A DNA stretch of 64,000 nt from Pocillopora verrucosa (GCF_036669915.1 NC_089312.1:21551904-21615903); one strand, 5' to 3'; positions 1 to 12,083 are shown, numbered from the stretch's first letter. The notes: generated by a model not told the origin, from the sequence alone. Made by a program: numbers and translations.

Positions 1-3000
1 CATTCGAGACAGTTGACAAAAACAAAGATGGTTACATATCGAGGAACGAACTGCAGAAAGTTCTGTTTGACTTTCACTACTTCCTGGATGATGTTCAACT
101 CAATATTCTACTCGACAGGTTTGTATTAACCCTTTAATTCCCAAGATCTACATTCTCCCCCCTGGCTGCTACACGTTTCCTTGCTAATTAGTTACGAGAA
201 TTTGGTGTTAGATCAAGATAACATTTCCTACCTGATAAGTTTGAATATTCTCATTACCTGTTTAATCATCTGTGGGAGTTAAGGGATTGATACTAGAGTT
301 TCGTGGTGCGACGTGTGAGTAATTTTCTTTTGTTTGTTTATTTTTATTGCTGCTTTTATTTTCCCTCGTTCCGATTTTTGTCGACAAGCTATGTACAGCT
401 TTTCTCCTTTTTGTTTTCACGCTTTGTTAAGGTTTTTCTCTTGATAGCTTCGTTCGACGACTGTGTTGTCGGAACAGAAACGTGAAACTTGTGTTATTTT
501 TATCAGCGCAGTTCTGTTGTTGACCAATACCGATTTCCACCACACGAACCACCAAAAATTTACTTTCCACACACAAACATTGAAAGCCAGTGGCGGTCTT
601 GATTTTTACAATGTGATTACATTGTCAAGTCTAACAATTTTGAAATTGATGAAATCAACAACCTGTGAATGATGTTAGGAATGACATTAACTTCCGCTGC
701 AGCCATTGGAGAAAATTACATTCATCATTTCGACGAACGTGCTTTGAGATTTTGGGATTAAAAGTGTCCACCTGACCCTTCCTCTTTGGCTTACAAACAT
801 CCTGAGCTTCGGAGCCTCGTACCTTAATCTCCAGCGTATCTTCATGATTTTTCTTTTGTCAGGTGTGGTCTATCCGGGAAGAACAAGCTTTCTTACGAGA
901 AGTTCCTGGGCGCGTTTCAAGACCAGAGGCTTACTGGGTATGGGCGCGTTACCTTGGATACACCTGGCAAAGTTTTCACGCCGGTGGTGTTTGAGAGACA
1001 CGATTCACTTTCACCTGAAGCCGCCATCAACAGACTTAGGAACAAAATCGGCGAAAATCCTGAAACTATCCAAAGAGTAAGTCCCATCCTTCCCCCCACC
1101 TTGTGAAGTTCACTTCTTTCACTTTCAAATGTTGACTGTTTTTCGTATTCATTCTATGCTTTGATCTCTAGGCCTTCGCCGCGTTTGATCGAGAAGGAGT
1201 GGGACTGGTTACTAAGGAAGACTTGCATCAAATAGTCAATGCGTTCTGTTTTGTGATGTCTGATAAACAATTTCAGGTAAAAAAAAATAATAATTATGTT
1301 GCCTTCTGTCGCGAATCTATTACTTGACGTTTGAGTTTAATTCTCCTGTAGCAGAAATTTTCGCGAGTACAATCCCAGAATTACTGGTTCTTATTTTGAA
1401 AGCAATTTACTTTTGGGTCAAATTGTGGGAAATTTCTAAGATATTGCATGACAGATGAATTTTAACTCAGGTGAACCGCTCGAATTTCCATGTTCGGGGT
1501 AGTTTAATGTAGATCACTTTAGTTTGTTGAATCTACAGCTGAAACCTGCTCAACAGCTCAAGAGATTTCTTTATTCTCGTTGTATTCAAGAAGCTGTCAT
1601 GTTTACTTTAGTTCAAAACTATTTGCTTAAGAAGGATTGTGTCATAAATCCGCTGTCAACTTCACAGGCACTCATGAAGAAGGGAAACTTTGGAGAAGGA
1701 GACTTGATATCATACGATGATTTCCTGAAGAGCTTTCAGAAATCAGACGCCGAGGTGAGAACAACTGCGATTGTTTTCAGCTATAGAATTATGAAATGAT
1801 GACTGCAACTTACAGTGAGAAGCGGTGAATCAGACCACAATTTATTCTGGACACTCGGTAGTTCTGAGTGGTTGGATAAATATCGAGGTTCTAAAAGAAA
1901 AAGAAAAAAGCTAATGATATGAAAGGACTCAGTTTATTCGTACTACATGAGGTTTTGCATAATAACGAGGAGATCTTGATAATAAACGCGCTTTCACAAC
2001 ATATATGAAATGCGTTGTCGATCTTTTCTTCACCCCTACTTTACTGCTTGTGCCAAAAGTGGTACCGATGATTGTCGCTTCTTCTACGCCGATACAATCA
2101 TAATTCCCATGCCTTGTGTTTGTGGGTCCATTGCATGAAGTTTGAAGAGTCATTTTGCTTTTAAAAAAAAGGGGGAAAAAACGTTCTAAGCGTTCTTGTT
2201 CCGTTACGTGCACAAAGTTAAGGTAAAATACTTCCCTAAACATTTAAATTCTTGGCGACCTATTTAAAGGATTTAAAAATACGGTTTCGAGCATCTTAAT
2301 CTTACGTATCTGCGGTTTAAGCGCGCTATCAGAAAGATCATTTGATGGCAAGACGTTTGTTTATTTCTTAGGCAACTCGCAAGTGGCTGGAGAATTTGTA
2401 TCCCTCTTCTGAAAAACGCCAAAGAACGGCCGATAACTTCACCAAGCGGTCGCGTGTTATGACTGATGCCGACATAGAGAAGAGAGTTCGAGAAGTTGTA
2501 GTGGCGCGATTCTACAGTCTTGCAAAGGTAAAGTGTTTTTTGTTTATCTCCCGTGACAATTGTCATTCTACAGTTGTCATTCTCTGAAGAAGAGTAATTT
2601 CAAGTAACCTACCAAGTTATTAAAGTAACGTCGCGAATTAAAGCCATGCATTACTTGGCGACGTTTTACCGGCTTTTAAAACCAAGAGATGTTGATGCTT
2701 ATTCTTGGTTGTTGGTCTTGTTTGGTCGTTTCACTTGGATGTTTTGTCATATTTTGTTTAAAAGACTTGTGGTACTTTTTTTTTTTTAATAAACTTTTTC
2801 TTGTTGTTTTATTTTCAAACTGTCAGAATGTGTTTGTTTAACCTTAGCTATTTCTTTGTGTCCAGATGCACGGTTCTTAAGTCTGTGTACAATTTACAAA
2901 GAGCTTTTCAACGTTAAACAATGGATGATCACGTAACGATTTTCTTTTGAATTGATAAGGCCCTCACAGACGAAGACGTTCACCACAGTGGGACAGTTAG

Positions 3001-5678
3001 CGCCAGTGCTCTTCATGAGATACTCAATCAACATGCCTTCCGTATGACAAGTGATCAGTTTAACCACATTTGGATGAAGCTTCCGAAGAACTCCGATGGT
3101 GCTGTGGATTATAGGGAGTTCTTGAAGATATTCTCTACAAGACCTGAAATAACACGAGCAGCGTCTGCAACACCACCTCATTCACGCGATAGAAGGGTAG
3201 GAAAATACACATTTTCTGAGTCCAAGAAATTTCTTTTTCCAACTGGGTCGCATTGTTTCTGCTGTGTTGCAAATTTTAGAGTAGCTAGGATAAATCCTTC
3301 GTCGTGTAAGCTCTTTTAACTCTTCTTTTATCTTAGGCCTTGAAAAGCAGAGAAAGAAATTAAACTCATTCATGATTTAAGAACAATGTAATTGTGTCTG
3401 TTTTAGGCATCATATGAGCCCGCAATGTCTCCAGTCCATACGCCTGTTAGGATCCCCTCACCTGAATCTTTGACCCCGCCCCTCTCAGCAAGTGACGTAG
3501 AGAGGAATATAAAAGACGCGGTGAGTATCATTGTTCGTCTAAGAAAATATGTTAAGGAGCTTTTTCCGAATCTTGACGTGTTACCAAAAGTACAATACTG
3601 AGATTTTTTTCTCATCAGATCTGTCGTCGGTGGCAGCAGATTCAGAAATCCTTCAGGAACATCGACAGTGGCAACAAGGGAACGGTGGATTTTGAACAAC
3701 TTAAAGGTTGGTGCCACCCCAGTCGATCACACTGCACGAAGAACGCATTTATTTTTTATGTCACCATAATTTGTTCTGTAAAATCGAACAATCACCTTCA
3801 GTCTGTTAGGAAACGATTCATACTTAACCCTTTAATTTTCGAGAGTGACCAAGACAGAATTTCTAATACATCACTACAATATCAAGTAGGCAAATGATGA
3901 GAATAAAGAAAATATCAATTAAGGAATTATCAGTTGATCCAATACCAATTTCTCCGCACTAGCATCACAAGAACTGTATTGCAGACAGTAGAGTGGATGG
4001 GTTAAAGAACTCAAAACATCAAGTCGTTCAAGACGACTAAGCAACTGCAATGGTTGTCTCCTCACTTTTTGTTCCATCCCCAAATTGATACCATTCCAAA
4101 CCAAGCACGCGCTAGTAATGTTTTTTGTAAAATTGATAATTCTTGTTTCAGATGTCCTTTTGAAACACGACATTCATCTAAGCCCAACCGAGTTATTGTC
4201 TTTGTGGAGAAAACACAGCAGTGAAGAAAAAGGAGGGTAAGATATATTTCAGTATTTTTAAGTATATACATTTCAGCCAATTTAAATTACGGTCCTTTAT
4301 TTTTTTTCATGTTGGTTCAGAAATATTTCGAGTGTGGGAATTGCTTGTTCGAGTATTGGGTTGTGTCTCATCTCTGTTACTCTCATTTACTTTCAGAATT
4401 GTGTACAAAGATTTCATGCGGCATTTTGTATTAAATTTGAAATCTCAGGAGGGAAACTCTCTTACTAGACCCAAATTGCAGCCAAGCAGAATGCCGGTAA
4501 GTAGCTTACTTTGCGTTGAAGAAAACTCTCAAATTAAGAAGATAGTGACAAAAAAGGCAAAGCCTCATTAATATATAATTTTCTTACTAGGCGTCTTCAC
4601 CTTGTTTCAATGCAATTCTAATAACGGAGGGTTTGGATAAGTAATTTAGAATAACAACCGCTCTAATTGCCCATTTCCGAAAACTCATTTTCATACGAAC
4701 GGTTGGGCACCAGGCCTCGTCTTGAAAAAGAGGCCAAATGACTCATGTTAAAAAAGAAGTCTCGACGACTTCATACTAGTTATCAATGTCAATTTGCGTC
4801 ATCTCTGATACGATTTCGCTCCATAGTGAAAAGCTTGGTCGAAAGTAGTTTTATGTGAATGGTATACACTCTCTCGTGCATAGAGTTTTGATTGTCAGGT
4901 TAGACAGTTTAAATCATGATGTTGGCATAAATTCATTAAATCAAGGCATGATTTTATCGTCCCTTTCTTTTAGACAAGTCCAGGATACAGGAGTGACCGG
5001 TTAATCGAACTAATGGCCACTATTCGAGCACCAATAAGGCGTGAATGGAAGGAGATGAGGAGAGCATTCAGGGTAAGGCATATTACATCACAAGTCCTCG
5101 ATATTTTGTCGTCATAATGTAATGAAATAGAATTAAACAAGCGAACGTGATTGCACCTGTAGACTATTTCCTAGTCGCCAGAGTGTTTCCGTTCTCTAAA
5201 AACTAAGATTTTAGGTGATCAGTTATTTTCCACTAGCACATTGCCGAGTTGCCTTTAATGTCTATTTTGTAACAGCCTTCGCCGGCCATGCATACATTCC
5301 GTAAGATTTAAAAGAGGAGTTGTCTTTAAGCGAGTGGGTAGTGAAATAAGAGGGTTGCATCGGTCCGTGCAGTGTTTGGAGGGAGAACTATCAGTAAAAC
5401 AGTTGTTGTTTTCTTCTCACTTGATTCTGACGGGTAACTCTGATGGAAATCCTAATTTCTGGTGGTGTTGCTGGCAGTAGTAATAATTCTTCTATCCTCC
5501 GCAGGGTCTTGACAAAAGTGGAAACGGAACTTGCTCACTTGTCGAGTTCAGACAGATGATGAGAAAATTCAAGGTCGACTTAAATGAAGAGGAGTTTTTT
5601 CACCTGTTTTCGTTTTACGATAAGAACATGACAGGAAGGATTTCTTACAATGATTTCCTTAGAGCTCATTTAGAGTAG
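1..5678 (+). CDS. EFCAB6: EF-hand protein, EFCAB6-like (3' part)
   Basis: Twelve exons join in one frame to a TAG stop at 5676-5678: 1-118, 863-1076, 1172-1276, 1668-1754, 2372-2527, 2960-3196, 3407-3520, 3619-3706, 4152-4236, 4397-4496, 4974-5072 and 5505-5678. They encode 524 residues; the start lies left of the window. The protein is a string of EF-hand pairs. The first loop visible, DKNKDGYISRNE, has all calcium ligands (D1, N3, D5, S9, E12), and a loop near the C-terminus, DKSGNGTCSLVE, is also complete. Several others (DREGVGLVTKED, DKNMTGRISYND) are partly degenerate. Many weak EF-hands separated by linkers, ending just after a final hand, fit EFCAB6/DJBP, a poorly understood calcium-binding protein. 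A different multi-EF-hand protein is possible. The exon model is firm; the name is a family-level inference. Confidence 0.7.
125..291 (-). repeat. Dispersed 'ttaaccctttaa' repeat, copy 1
   Basis: Lies in the first intron seen. It begins ttaaccctttaattcccaag and ends gggagttaagggattga, so the ends are imperfect inverted repeats. The interior is related, on the opposite strand, to the copies at 3826-4010 and 16666-16880 (shared features: the gagaataa stretch and the runs around catcaatta). It looks like a non-autonomous, MITE-like element. Family name unknown to me. Confidence 0.55.
3826..4010 (+). repeat. Dispersed 'ttaaccctttaa' repeat, copy 2
   Basis: Intronic copy of the same family. It starts ttaaccctttaattttcgag, contains gatgagaataaagaaaatat and aattatcagttgatccaata, and ends near gatgggttaaag. 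It is recognisably parallel to 16666-16880. Confidence 0.6.
4682..4745 (+). repeat. Short dispersed repeat shared with 9210-9276
   Basis: The stretch attttcatacgaacggttg followed by caccaggcctcgt recurs at 9210-9276 as attttcatacgaatggttg and catcaggcctcat. It sits in an intron of the EF-hand gene. No coding content. Confidence 0.5.
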
Positions 5679-5998
5679 GATGTTACACTTTAGAGAACTC
5701 TGTGAGATGTAGTGAGCTGACGAACTTGAGAGAAATGTTGGCATCGTTTATGTTCAGTTGTTAATTTACACACGAGAAAAGGAATACTGTTCGTCCTTAT
5801 CGAACACTGTACATATTTCAATCTGGTGAAGGAAAATTGAAATTCTGAATAATTTGTGATGTGGTGGTCAGGGCTTGTGAGGTGATGTAAGAATCTTAGC
5901 TATGAATCTCGATCGTATTTTTGATTAAAAGGTAGAGTGTCCTGCGTGCTTATATCTCAGAATTACAATTAAATTACTGTTTTACTGTTTAAGAAATC

Positions 5999-6004
5999 AA
6001 TAAA
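5999..6004 (+). terminator. Candidate poly(A) signal of the EF-hand gene
   Basis: AATAAA about 320 bases after the stop codon of the EF-hand gene, the first canonical hexamer downstream. The 5679-5998 interval is otherwise 3'-UTR-like with no ORF of note. Confidence 0.5.
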
Positions 6005-6090
6005 GAAGATATGACCGTACAATAGAATTATTTTCAGAGCGTTGAAGACACAAGGCACTTATTCTTCTTCTTCAATAGAAGTTGATACTG

Positions 6091-6217
6091 AAGAAATGTA
6101 AAATGGTTTCCGTGTTTACATAGCCTGGTGTAAACACGCGGGAGGTTGGGAGAACACGAGATAAGCGTAAGTGTTTACTTCAGGCTATGTAAACACGGAA
6201 ACCATTTTACATTTCTT
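6091..6217. repeat. MITE-like element with perfect 37-bp inverted repeats
   Basis: The 37 bases from 6091 (aagaaatgtaaaatggtttc...) are the exact reverse complement of 6181-6217, with a 53-base loop between them. A related partial arm (aaccgtgtttacata, atgtaaaatggtt) follows at 6246-6285, next to ccaatcagagcgcgcg. This is typical of a non-autonomous DNA transposon or foldback element. No target-site duplication was evident. Confidence 0.75.
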
Positions 6218-6869
6218 TCCTAAAATAACTAATGAAAGAGGAACGAAAACCGTGTTTACATACGCTCATGTAAAATGGTTTTATGGCCAATCAGAGCGCG
6301 CGTACTATTTACATTATCTTATAATAGATTTCTAAGTTCGCTTTCCATTGGAGTCTAATTTTGCCTCCAAATTCTTTTTCTATTTGCGCTCCCAAAATAC
6401 GTTTTTGCTTTGCTTTCCAGAGTTCTAAGAATGCTTTCCCAAAGGAATCTCTACGTTTGTAGACTGCTTTAAATTCGATCGAGAGGAGCTCTTTAAAATA
6501 GTGTATTCCCGAATCAGGTGGCAAAAAGGTTTTCCAGGCTTGAGTTATGATAAGCAGTCCCAAAGTGTATGTATCCCAGCTATGTTAGCTCGTTTAACGC
6601 GTCTGGTTTGCGTGTTTGAGGCTAAGGCCATACTTTGCAGCTTCCTTTCGACTATTACGCCCGCAGAAAGGGTGTGAAAGTGGAGCAATTTACAAACTTC
6701 CTTTGAACCAGTAGTGAAAGGGTGAATTTCAAAACGTTTTAGTGTGATCGAAAGACATTTTTTCAATTACGCTTTTCGAAGACGCTAACGTCACTGCTGT
6801 CTGTGCCTTTTAAAGAGAGGGAGGGAGGAGCCGGCAAAGGTAAGGCTATATTGTGGCCAAGCTCAAATT
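6218..6869. other. Intergenic, no gene seen
   Basis: Holds the partial MITE arm (6246-6285) and two chance-looking minus-strand ORFs (6309-6563 and 6545-6766) that overlap each other and have no recognisable domain or splice context. Nothing else supportable. Confidence 0.5.
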
Positions 6870-7300
6870 TGTAAGTAGTGTGGGCGGAAATAGATCAGTG
6901 CTGCATTTTGAACAAAGACCTTGAACTCACTACTACGTTTTCAAAAGTCTTCATACAGGCGAAAACGAAGCAAAATATTTCTGCCCACATCAGCGTTTTC
7001 GCAGTGTTTTTTTTTTCACACTGAAACGGCCGAAAACGATAAAAGAAGGGGGACCTGGAATTTCGCCACCGTGAGAGCAATCACATCTGTTAATTTTTTC
7101 GTCACCGTTTTCAAAAGCCTCCGTTTTCACCTTTCCACACCAAAACGATGCGTTTTTCAAAAAAATCCACTTTTGAAACCGTTTCCGAAAGTCTCTGTTT
7201 TCATCAACGTTTTCTGGCGTCTTGAGTCTGGATGCCCAGCGAAAACGCACCAAAAAGCATGCATTTTCAAACAAAAATGTAGTAGTGTAGTGTGGGCTTA
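6870..7300. repeat. Degenerate repeat rich in gaaaacg/cgttttc
   Basis: The sequence gtagtgtgggc occurs at both ends (6875 and 7285). Inverted ends also read cactactacgttttcaaaag (from 6928) against aaaatgtagtagtg (7275-7288). The interior is a run of degenerate cgttttcaaaag and gaaaacg modules. Probably an old non-autonomous element; both strands are open in several frames only because of this composition. Confidence 0.45.
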
Positions 7301-7640
7301 AAATTTCGCCATTGAATCAATCTTACACACCCTGCTTGCAATTTGATAGCATAACAACTAAATATACCCTCAATTAGGGGCTGCCAAACCGTGCCTTTTT
7401 CACTGCTATACTGACTTGGCAAACGTTCGTTTTTTCCGCAAACGTGCTAAATATATCTAAATACATGAAGCTTTTTATTAACCGAAGAAGAGGATTATGC
7501 AAACTTTCTTGTGCAGTTCTGCTATTTTCTCGTCTATGAAAGTTCTTTATTTATCTTCTTCCAATAATTCAAATAAAACATCCCAGTAACCTTGATCGTG
7601 GTTTAACAATCACAATCACTTTACATATTGACTAAAAAAT
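7301..7640. other. Intergenic, nothing seen
   Basis: AT-rich unique-looking sequence without exon-like segments or obvious repeats. Confidence 0.4.
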
Positions 7641-7702
7641 TTCCTCTCGCTTGTATGGGACCAAGACAGAGCAAGAATGAGCAAGCAGATTTTCAGATAC
7701 AT
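7641..7702 (-). pseudogene. Decayed copy of the Ly6 signal-peptide exon
   Basis: On the minus strand the segment begins ATGTATCTGAAAATCTGC and is nearly identical to the first coding exon of the Ly6-like gene at 8972-9029. One extra T after CTCATTCT shifts the frame in the middle of the signal peptide. The splice donor is also lost: the functional copy reads GAGAGGTAACG, this one GAGAGGAAAT. No matching second exon is visible at lower coordinates. It marks an old tandem duplication of the gene in the same orientation. Confidence 0.7.
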
Positions 7703-8316
7703 TGTTCTTGCTTACTTAGAGTCTCTCGTAACACGTTCTCCCGCCTCCCGTACTTTTGTGCCCCTTTGTCTCCCGACTCCACTCTTCATTGCGCTGCTCC
7801 CGTCTTCAGGTTAATCAAGAGGATCAGGAACTCTATAATATAGTCTTTGACGAAATTTGACCTGAATGACCCTGAATTGCTTTCTTTGCTGGAGGTTTGT
7901 TTATTTGTAATTTCTCCAATTTAAAGGGAAAACTTTGTACACAAAAAAGGGTGCAATAACTCGAATGGAGGATGATGTGGCCACAAAACAATGACCACAG
8001 GAGAAAAATTCTTTCCCCGGTCTAAAAATTAAAGCTTAGACTGGACTGAGTTGGACTTATTTGTAACTTTTTGCTTCATGAGATAATGGCTTCAAATGAG
8101 CTCTTCGACCTCAAACATTTCTTGGTGCTTTATTGACTTGAAAAACATTTGATTTACTGTTTACAAATGTGCCTAATATTTTCTTGCAAAACGCTCGTGT
8201 TAAATGTAACATGTAAATGGTGCGTGAAGAGAAATCCTCAGAAATGAGCCCAGAAGATGAGAACCAAAGATCTATTTTTCCACCTTAATCATGGTGACTT
8301 ATCGTGGTGTCTCTCT
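7703..8316. other. 3' flank of the Ly6-like gene
   Basis: No exon seen. A minus-strand AATAAA (plus-strand tttatt at 8129-8134) about 185 bases after the Ly6 stop is a plausible poly(A) signal. Confidence 0.4.
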
Positions 8317-9029
8317 TTATGCATCGTTACACAAAGACGTATCACACTTCTCCACGTCACAGGTACCACCCGAACAATCCTTTACTGATTGTTCATAATA
8401 CGCCTGGCTTGCGCACTGAAGTATATACGCGTAGCCTGGTATTTCTGCTTTCATGCAGACATAATCTTGTTTGCACACTTTTTCCTTTTTGTCGCAGGTG
8501 TCTGCGTTACTTCCATGGCAGGAGTAACACTTCAAAACCTCTGTAGTTGGGGGAACAGAAATTGAACAATGAGGAAAACGTTGCTTTCGAACAAAAGATA
8601 ATCACAATTGAGGTGCTTTCGAGAAAGTTCTGATGCAAACCTTCTTAATGGTACACCTAAAATATTACAGAAAATATATTAGGGAATCCAGGAAATTTCC
8701 AGCTTTTAGGTAGGAGAAACACACGAAGCGTTTAGCTAATAAAGTGAACCGCAGTTTTCTGAGACTAGAAGACCACGAACTATGCCTACCTCTCACTTGT
8801 AATTCCTCTGCCGGGCCCTTGCGAAACAATTTTGGAATCTTCCTGTACACTAAACGTGCATGAAAGAATAAAGTAGCAAACTTGTTATACAAAATCGGAG
8901 CATTCCTCTCCCAATAGATAAAAGGAAAATAAATTGGGAAGCTGTAAATAACAATTAAGTGAAAACGTTACCTCTCGCCTGTATGAGACCAAGACAGAGC
9001 AGAATGAGCAGGCAGGTTTTCAGATACAT
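8317..9029 (-). CDS. Secreted Ly6/uPAR-type (three-finger) protein
   Basis: Two exons: 9029-8972 (start ATG at 9029) and 8540-8317 (TAA at 8319-8317), joined in phase 1 across a GT/AG intron. Exon 1 encodes a signal peptide (MYLKTCLLILLCLGLIQA). Exon 2 encodes one LU domain of about 73 residues with ten cysteines: it opens LKCYSC and closes CDTSLCNDA, the family's typical CxxC start and CN end. The chain stops right after that end, with no hydrophobic GPI-attachment tail, so it is probably secreted rather than membrane-anchored. Ly6 proteins fold as three beta-fingers held by disulfides and usually act as ligands or modulators of receptors; the target here cannot be told. A decayed copy of exon 1 lies at 7641-7702. 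Confidence 0.82.
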
Positions 9030-9382
9030 TGTTCTTGCTTGAGTTCGTTAAACCTGGAGTTGAGTGGATTTTAAGAGAAATAAAAGAATGATCTTTAAAC
9101 AGTTGCTTGTATGATACATAACTGTAGACTAATATGCCATTTCCCAATTACCTTTGGCCTGATTTTCAAATCATCCTTTGATGTGGTTATAAGTTTGCAT
9201 TCACATGCAAATGAACTAATTTTCATACGAATGGTTGAGCATCAGGCCTCATTTGGAAACGTGGCAAAAGGTCATCTATTTTCGTATTTTCCCATATTCC
9301 TTTCATCTTGTGGTCTCAAGAGGGAGTTTTCGACCGTGGCGGGCGAGTAAACCAAAATCGACACTGATTCGTGTGAGGGGCT
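9030..9382. other. Upstream flank of the Ly6-like gene
   Basis: Should contain the promoter and 5'-UTR of the Ly6-like gene, though no clear TATA box was identified. It includes the dispersed repeat at 9210-9276. Confidence 0.35.
9210..9276 (+). repeat. Short dispersed repeat shared with 4682-4745
   Basis: Same orientation as the intronic copy in the EF-hand gene, about 75-80% alike by eye over 60-65 bases. Confidence 0.5.
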
Positions 9383-9535
9383 GAATAGGGGGTAAAATTT
9401 CCTCACAGCCCCATACTATTGTAAAACAAATCTGTTTTCCCAATGGCAATGTATTGTTTTTGTCATTGTTTTCTCTGTCCAAGAATTGAATGCATAATGT
9501 AGTATGGGGCTGTGCGGAAATTTTACCGAATAGGG
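9383..9535. mobile_element. 137-bp MITE with 28-bp TIRs and 8-bp target duplication
   Basis: Terminal inverted repeats 9391-9418 (ggtaaaatttcctcacagcc...) and 9500-9527 match with one mismatch in 28. Directly outside them is the same 8-mer, gaataggg, at 9383-9390 and 9528-9535, a perfect target-site duplication. Eight-base duplications are made by hAT, P and some other cut-and-paste families. The 81-base centre has no coding capacity. Confidence 0.85.
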
Positions 9536-10912
9536 AGACAAAAGAGGACACAACCTGTCTCGTCGATCCTTCAATCTGTTTAAGCAGTCATCACTAAGCC
9601 CAAAACGAGCCAACTGACTTCGAACTATTAAAAGTTTTAATTCAGCCGTAAAATTATGCTCACACACCCCTTATTTTTGTATTATCTGACCTTTGCATTT
9701 GTTATGGAAATTCATTTCGGTTGTTTGTTCGCGAGAAATAAATAAATAAATGGAAGACAATTCGTGAACGATGTATCTATGTACACAATGCTGCAGCAGT
9801 TCACGTTTCAGAAAAGATTGCAATACACTATTAAAGAAATGTTTTAAATGGGTTGCAGTGCACAGTTTTTCATGCGGTATTCCAGTGAAGTAATCTCTCA
9901 TTGCCCTTTGCTTCAGGTTTTGCGTCGCCCTTGACTTGCCTATTTCAGAGGGCCTTTCTGCAATTAATAACCACTGAGCCTTGACAACCATGTTTGACCC
10001 ACCTCTGCTCATTTTAGCAGAAAGAAATTGTTAACATGCCAAAGTAAATTTGCAGCTAGAGTTGCGTTTAATAAAATAAAAAAGGATTTTGGGTAAGAAA
10101 CTACTAAATCTGAAAACTCAGCAGACTTTATCCACAACTCTTGTAGGGATGTAGTATGCTTTTATTACTTTTATTAGTTGTGTGTGCACGAAATATGAAT
10201 GTTGAACCCACTGCAGTGACAGTATTCTATTTGCACATTGCCTTTTGATGCGGTTTTCAGAACTCTTTCTTACAGTATCAAAACTCATAAATGTCCAACC
10301 CCTTCGTGATGTTTCATGAATACTTTTGTTAAAACAGATCAAAGATTTCAGATTGCCGCCCAATTAAGTACCCCCTTGATGAATTAACATAAAACAAACG
10401 TTAAATCAGTCGCGCCAAGATGATTTCAGAACGAAAAAGAAAGAACATTTATGGCAATAAGGCTAGAATTGTACGGGAAATGGTTTCGAAATTTCCGACT
10501 TCGGCTTTTACCTCTATCGACTGTATTGTCAGTTAAAACGTCCTACGTGAGCTTGTGACAGTTGAGAGGTATTGACTACCGCGCCTAATAAGAATTGAAC
10601 TCATGCTCACTCAGAAAGATCATTCCGCATTAACACCTTGAAACATATCGACGTTCAAATCCTTGAATTTCCAAAATAGTTTGTCACATGAACCTCAAAA
10701 TCTTAGAGACCCCGACCAACAATTCATCGACAGAGTGTGAGAGGTATTAACGAAAAGATCACCAGATGCAACTCCTGTTGCATGAAAAATCGCGTCATTT
10801 TTTTTTTCTGTACTTGCCAGGATCACCTTCTTGAAAACATTAACACAATTCTGTCACCGAGTTTGGAATTGTAGCCATCCCTAAATTCATGAACTTATCG
10901 AGTAAGGCTTAC

Positions 10913-12083
10913 CTTGGCAGGTTGGTCGTCTCGGTAGCGTTGATGTTCAGTTTTGGCGTAGCCTGAATCATTGCGCAGTGATTTGAATCAAGAGACTCCT
11001 TTGTACTGTATGCTAATTACCTCTCACAGATTTCGTTACAACCTCCATACACAATAGAACGTTCGAGCTATTATTAAGGAAAAGATCAATAGTTGCGACA
11101 TTATCTCTCTCCCGGATAACAGCGTCTTTCATTCTTTAACCGAGTTAGGAATTGTAGCGATCAATAGATTCGTGAACTTATCAAGCAATGCTTACTTTGA
11201 CAGTTGGTTTGTCTCTGTAGCACTATTCTTCGGGTTTGGCGCTGCCTAAGTTAATTTGCAGTGATTTGAATTTTGCAGAGCTTATTCGTGCGGTAAACTA
11301 ATTACCTTCTACTATTACGCAAAGACCTAACTAGGTTTTTTAGCTTTCTTTTTTATGGAAATGAATGTTGCATGCAGGCATGACTATAATTAATTTTCTA
11401 AAAGAGAACAACTGAAAGTCCCTCGTCTCCCGTCGATTGATCTCTAGTTCTTTTGATAACAGGGGAAAAAGCAGCAATCGTAAAGTCTTTGATGGGCAAT
11501 GACACGGAACTTGGCATATTCTCTGGACATTTATACATCTTACATCCGCCCTTTTGTAAACAACAGAAGCCAAAAACTTATTCATTGGCAAGGGAATTAA
11601 TGTGAACGGTCTGAGAGCGGTCTGACAAACGTGCAGGAGTGAGAAAAAGGGAGGAGTTAGTTGCTCACGCGCCCCTCTTTTTGCATTATCCGACCTTTGC
11701 ATTTGTTATGAAAATTAATTTCAGTTGTTTGTTCGCAACAAGTTATTAAGTGAAAGACAATTCGTGAAAGATGTATCTCAGTACAAAATGCTGCAACAGT
11801 TCAAATTTAAGAAAAGATTGCAATATACTGCTAAAGAAATGTTTAGATTGATTTCCACTGCCATGCATCAAGCAAAATAAATGGGGTTGCAGTGTTGCTT
11901 AGTATTTCATGCGGTATTCCGGTAAAGAAATCCCACATTGCGGTATGGAAATGATCTCAAATCCTGTTACGTGCTTTACTTCAGGTTTTGCGTCGCCCTT
12001 GACTTCGTGTCTTCCTCAGAGTGCCTTTCTGCAATTAGTAACTGCTGAGCCTTGACAACCTTGTTTAACCCACCTCTGCTCAT
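10913..12083 (-). CDS. Candidate gene in tandem array, set 1 (unknown)
   Basis: Proposed exons: start exon 12083-11980 (34 codons plus 2 bases, beginning MSRGGLNKVVKAQQLLIAER), micro-exon B 11245-11196 (50 nt) and micro-exon A 10962-10913 (50 nt). All are bounded by AG and GTAAG/GTAAAG. Phases chain correctly (2, then 1, then 0) and the join stays open in the one frame free of stops in both micro-exons. I recognise no domain; the peptide is short, basic and polar. A last exon after A was not found. This is an exon hypothesis from splice sites and conservation between units, and it could be coincidence in a non-coding satellite. Confidence 0.33.

Noticed and set aside
1524..1667. Upstream extension of the EF-hand exon at 1668
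   Set aside because: The open frame runs left from 1668, but joining 1276 directly to 1668 restores a normal EF-hand (DKQFQ then ALMKK); the extra stretch has no homologous sense.
6309..6766. Two overlapping minus ORFs of 84 and 73 codons
   Set aside because: No recognisable domain and no exon borders; likely chance.
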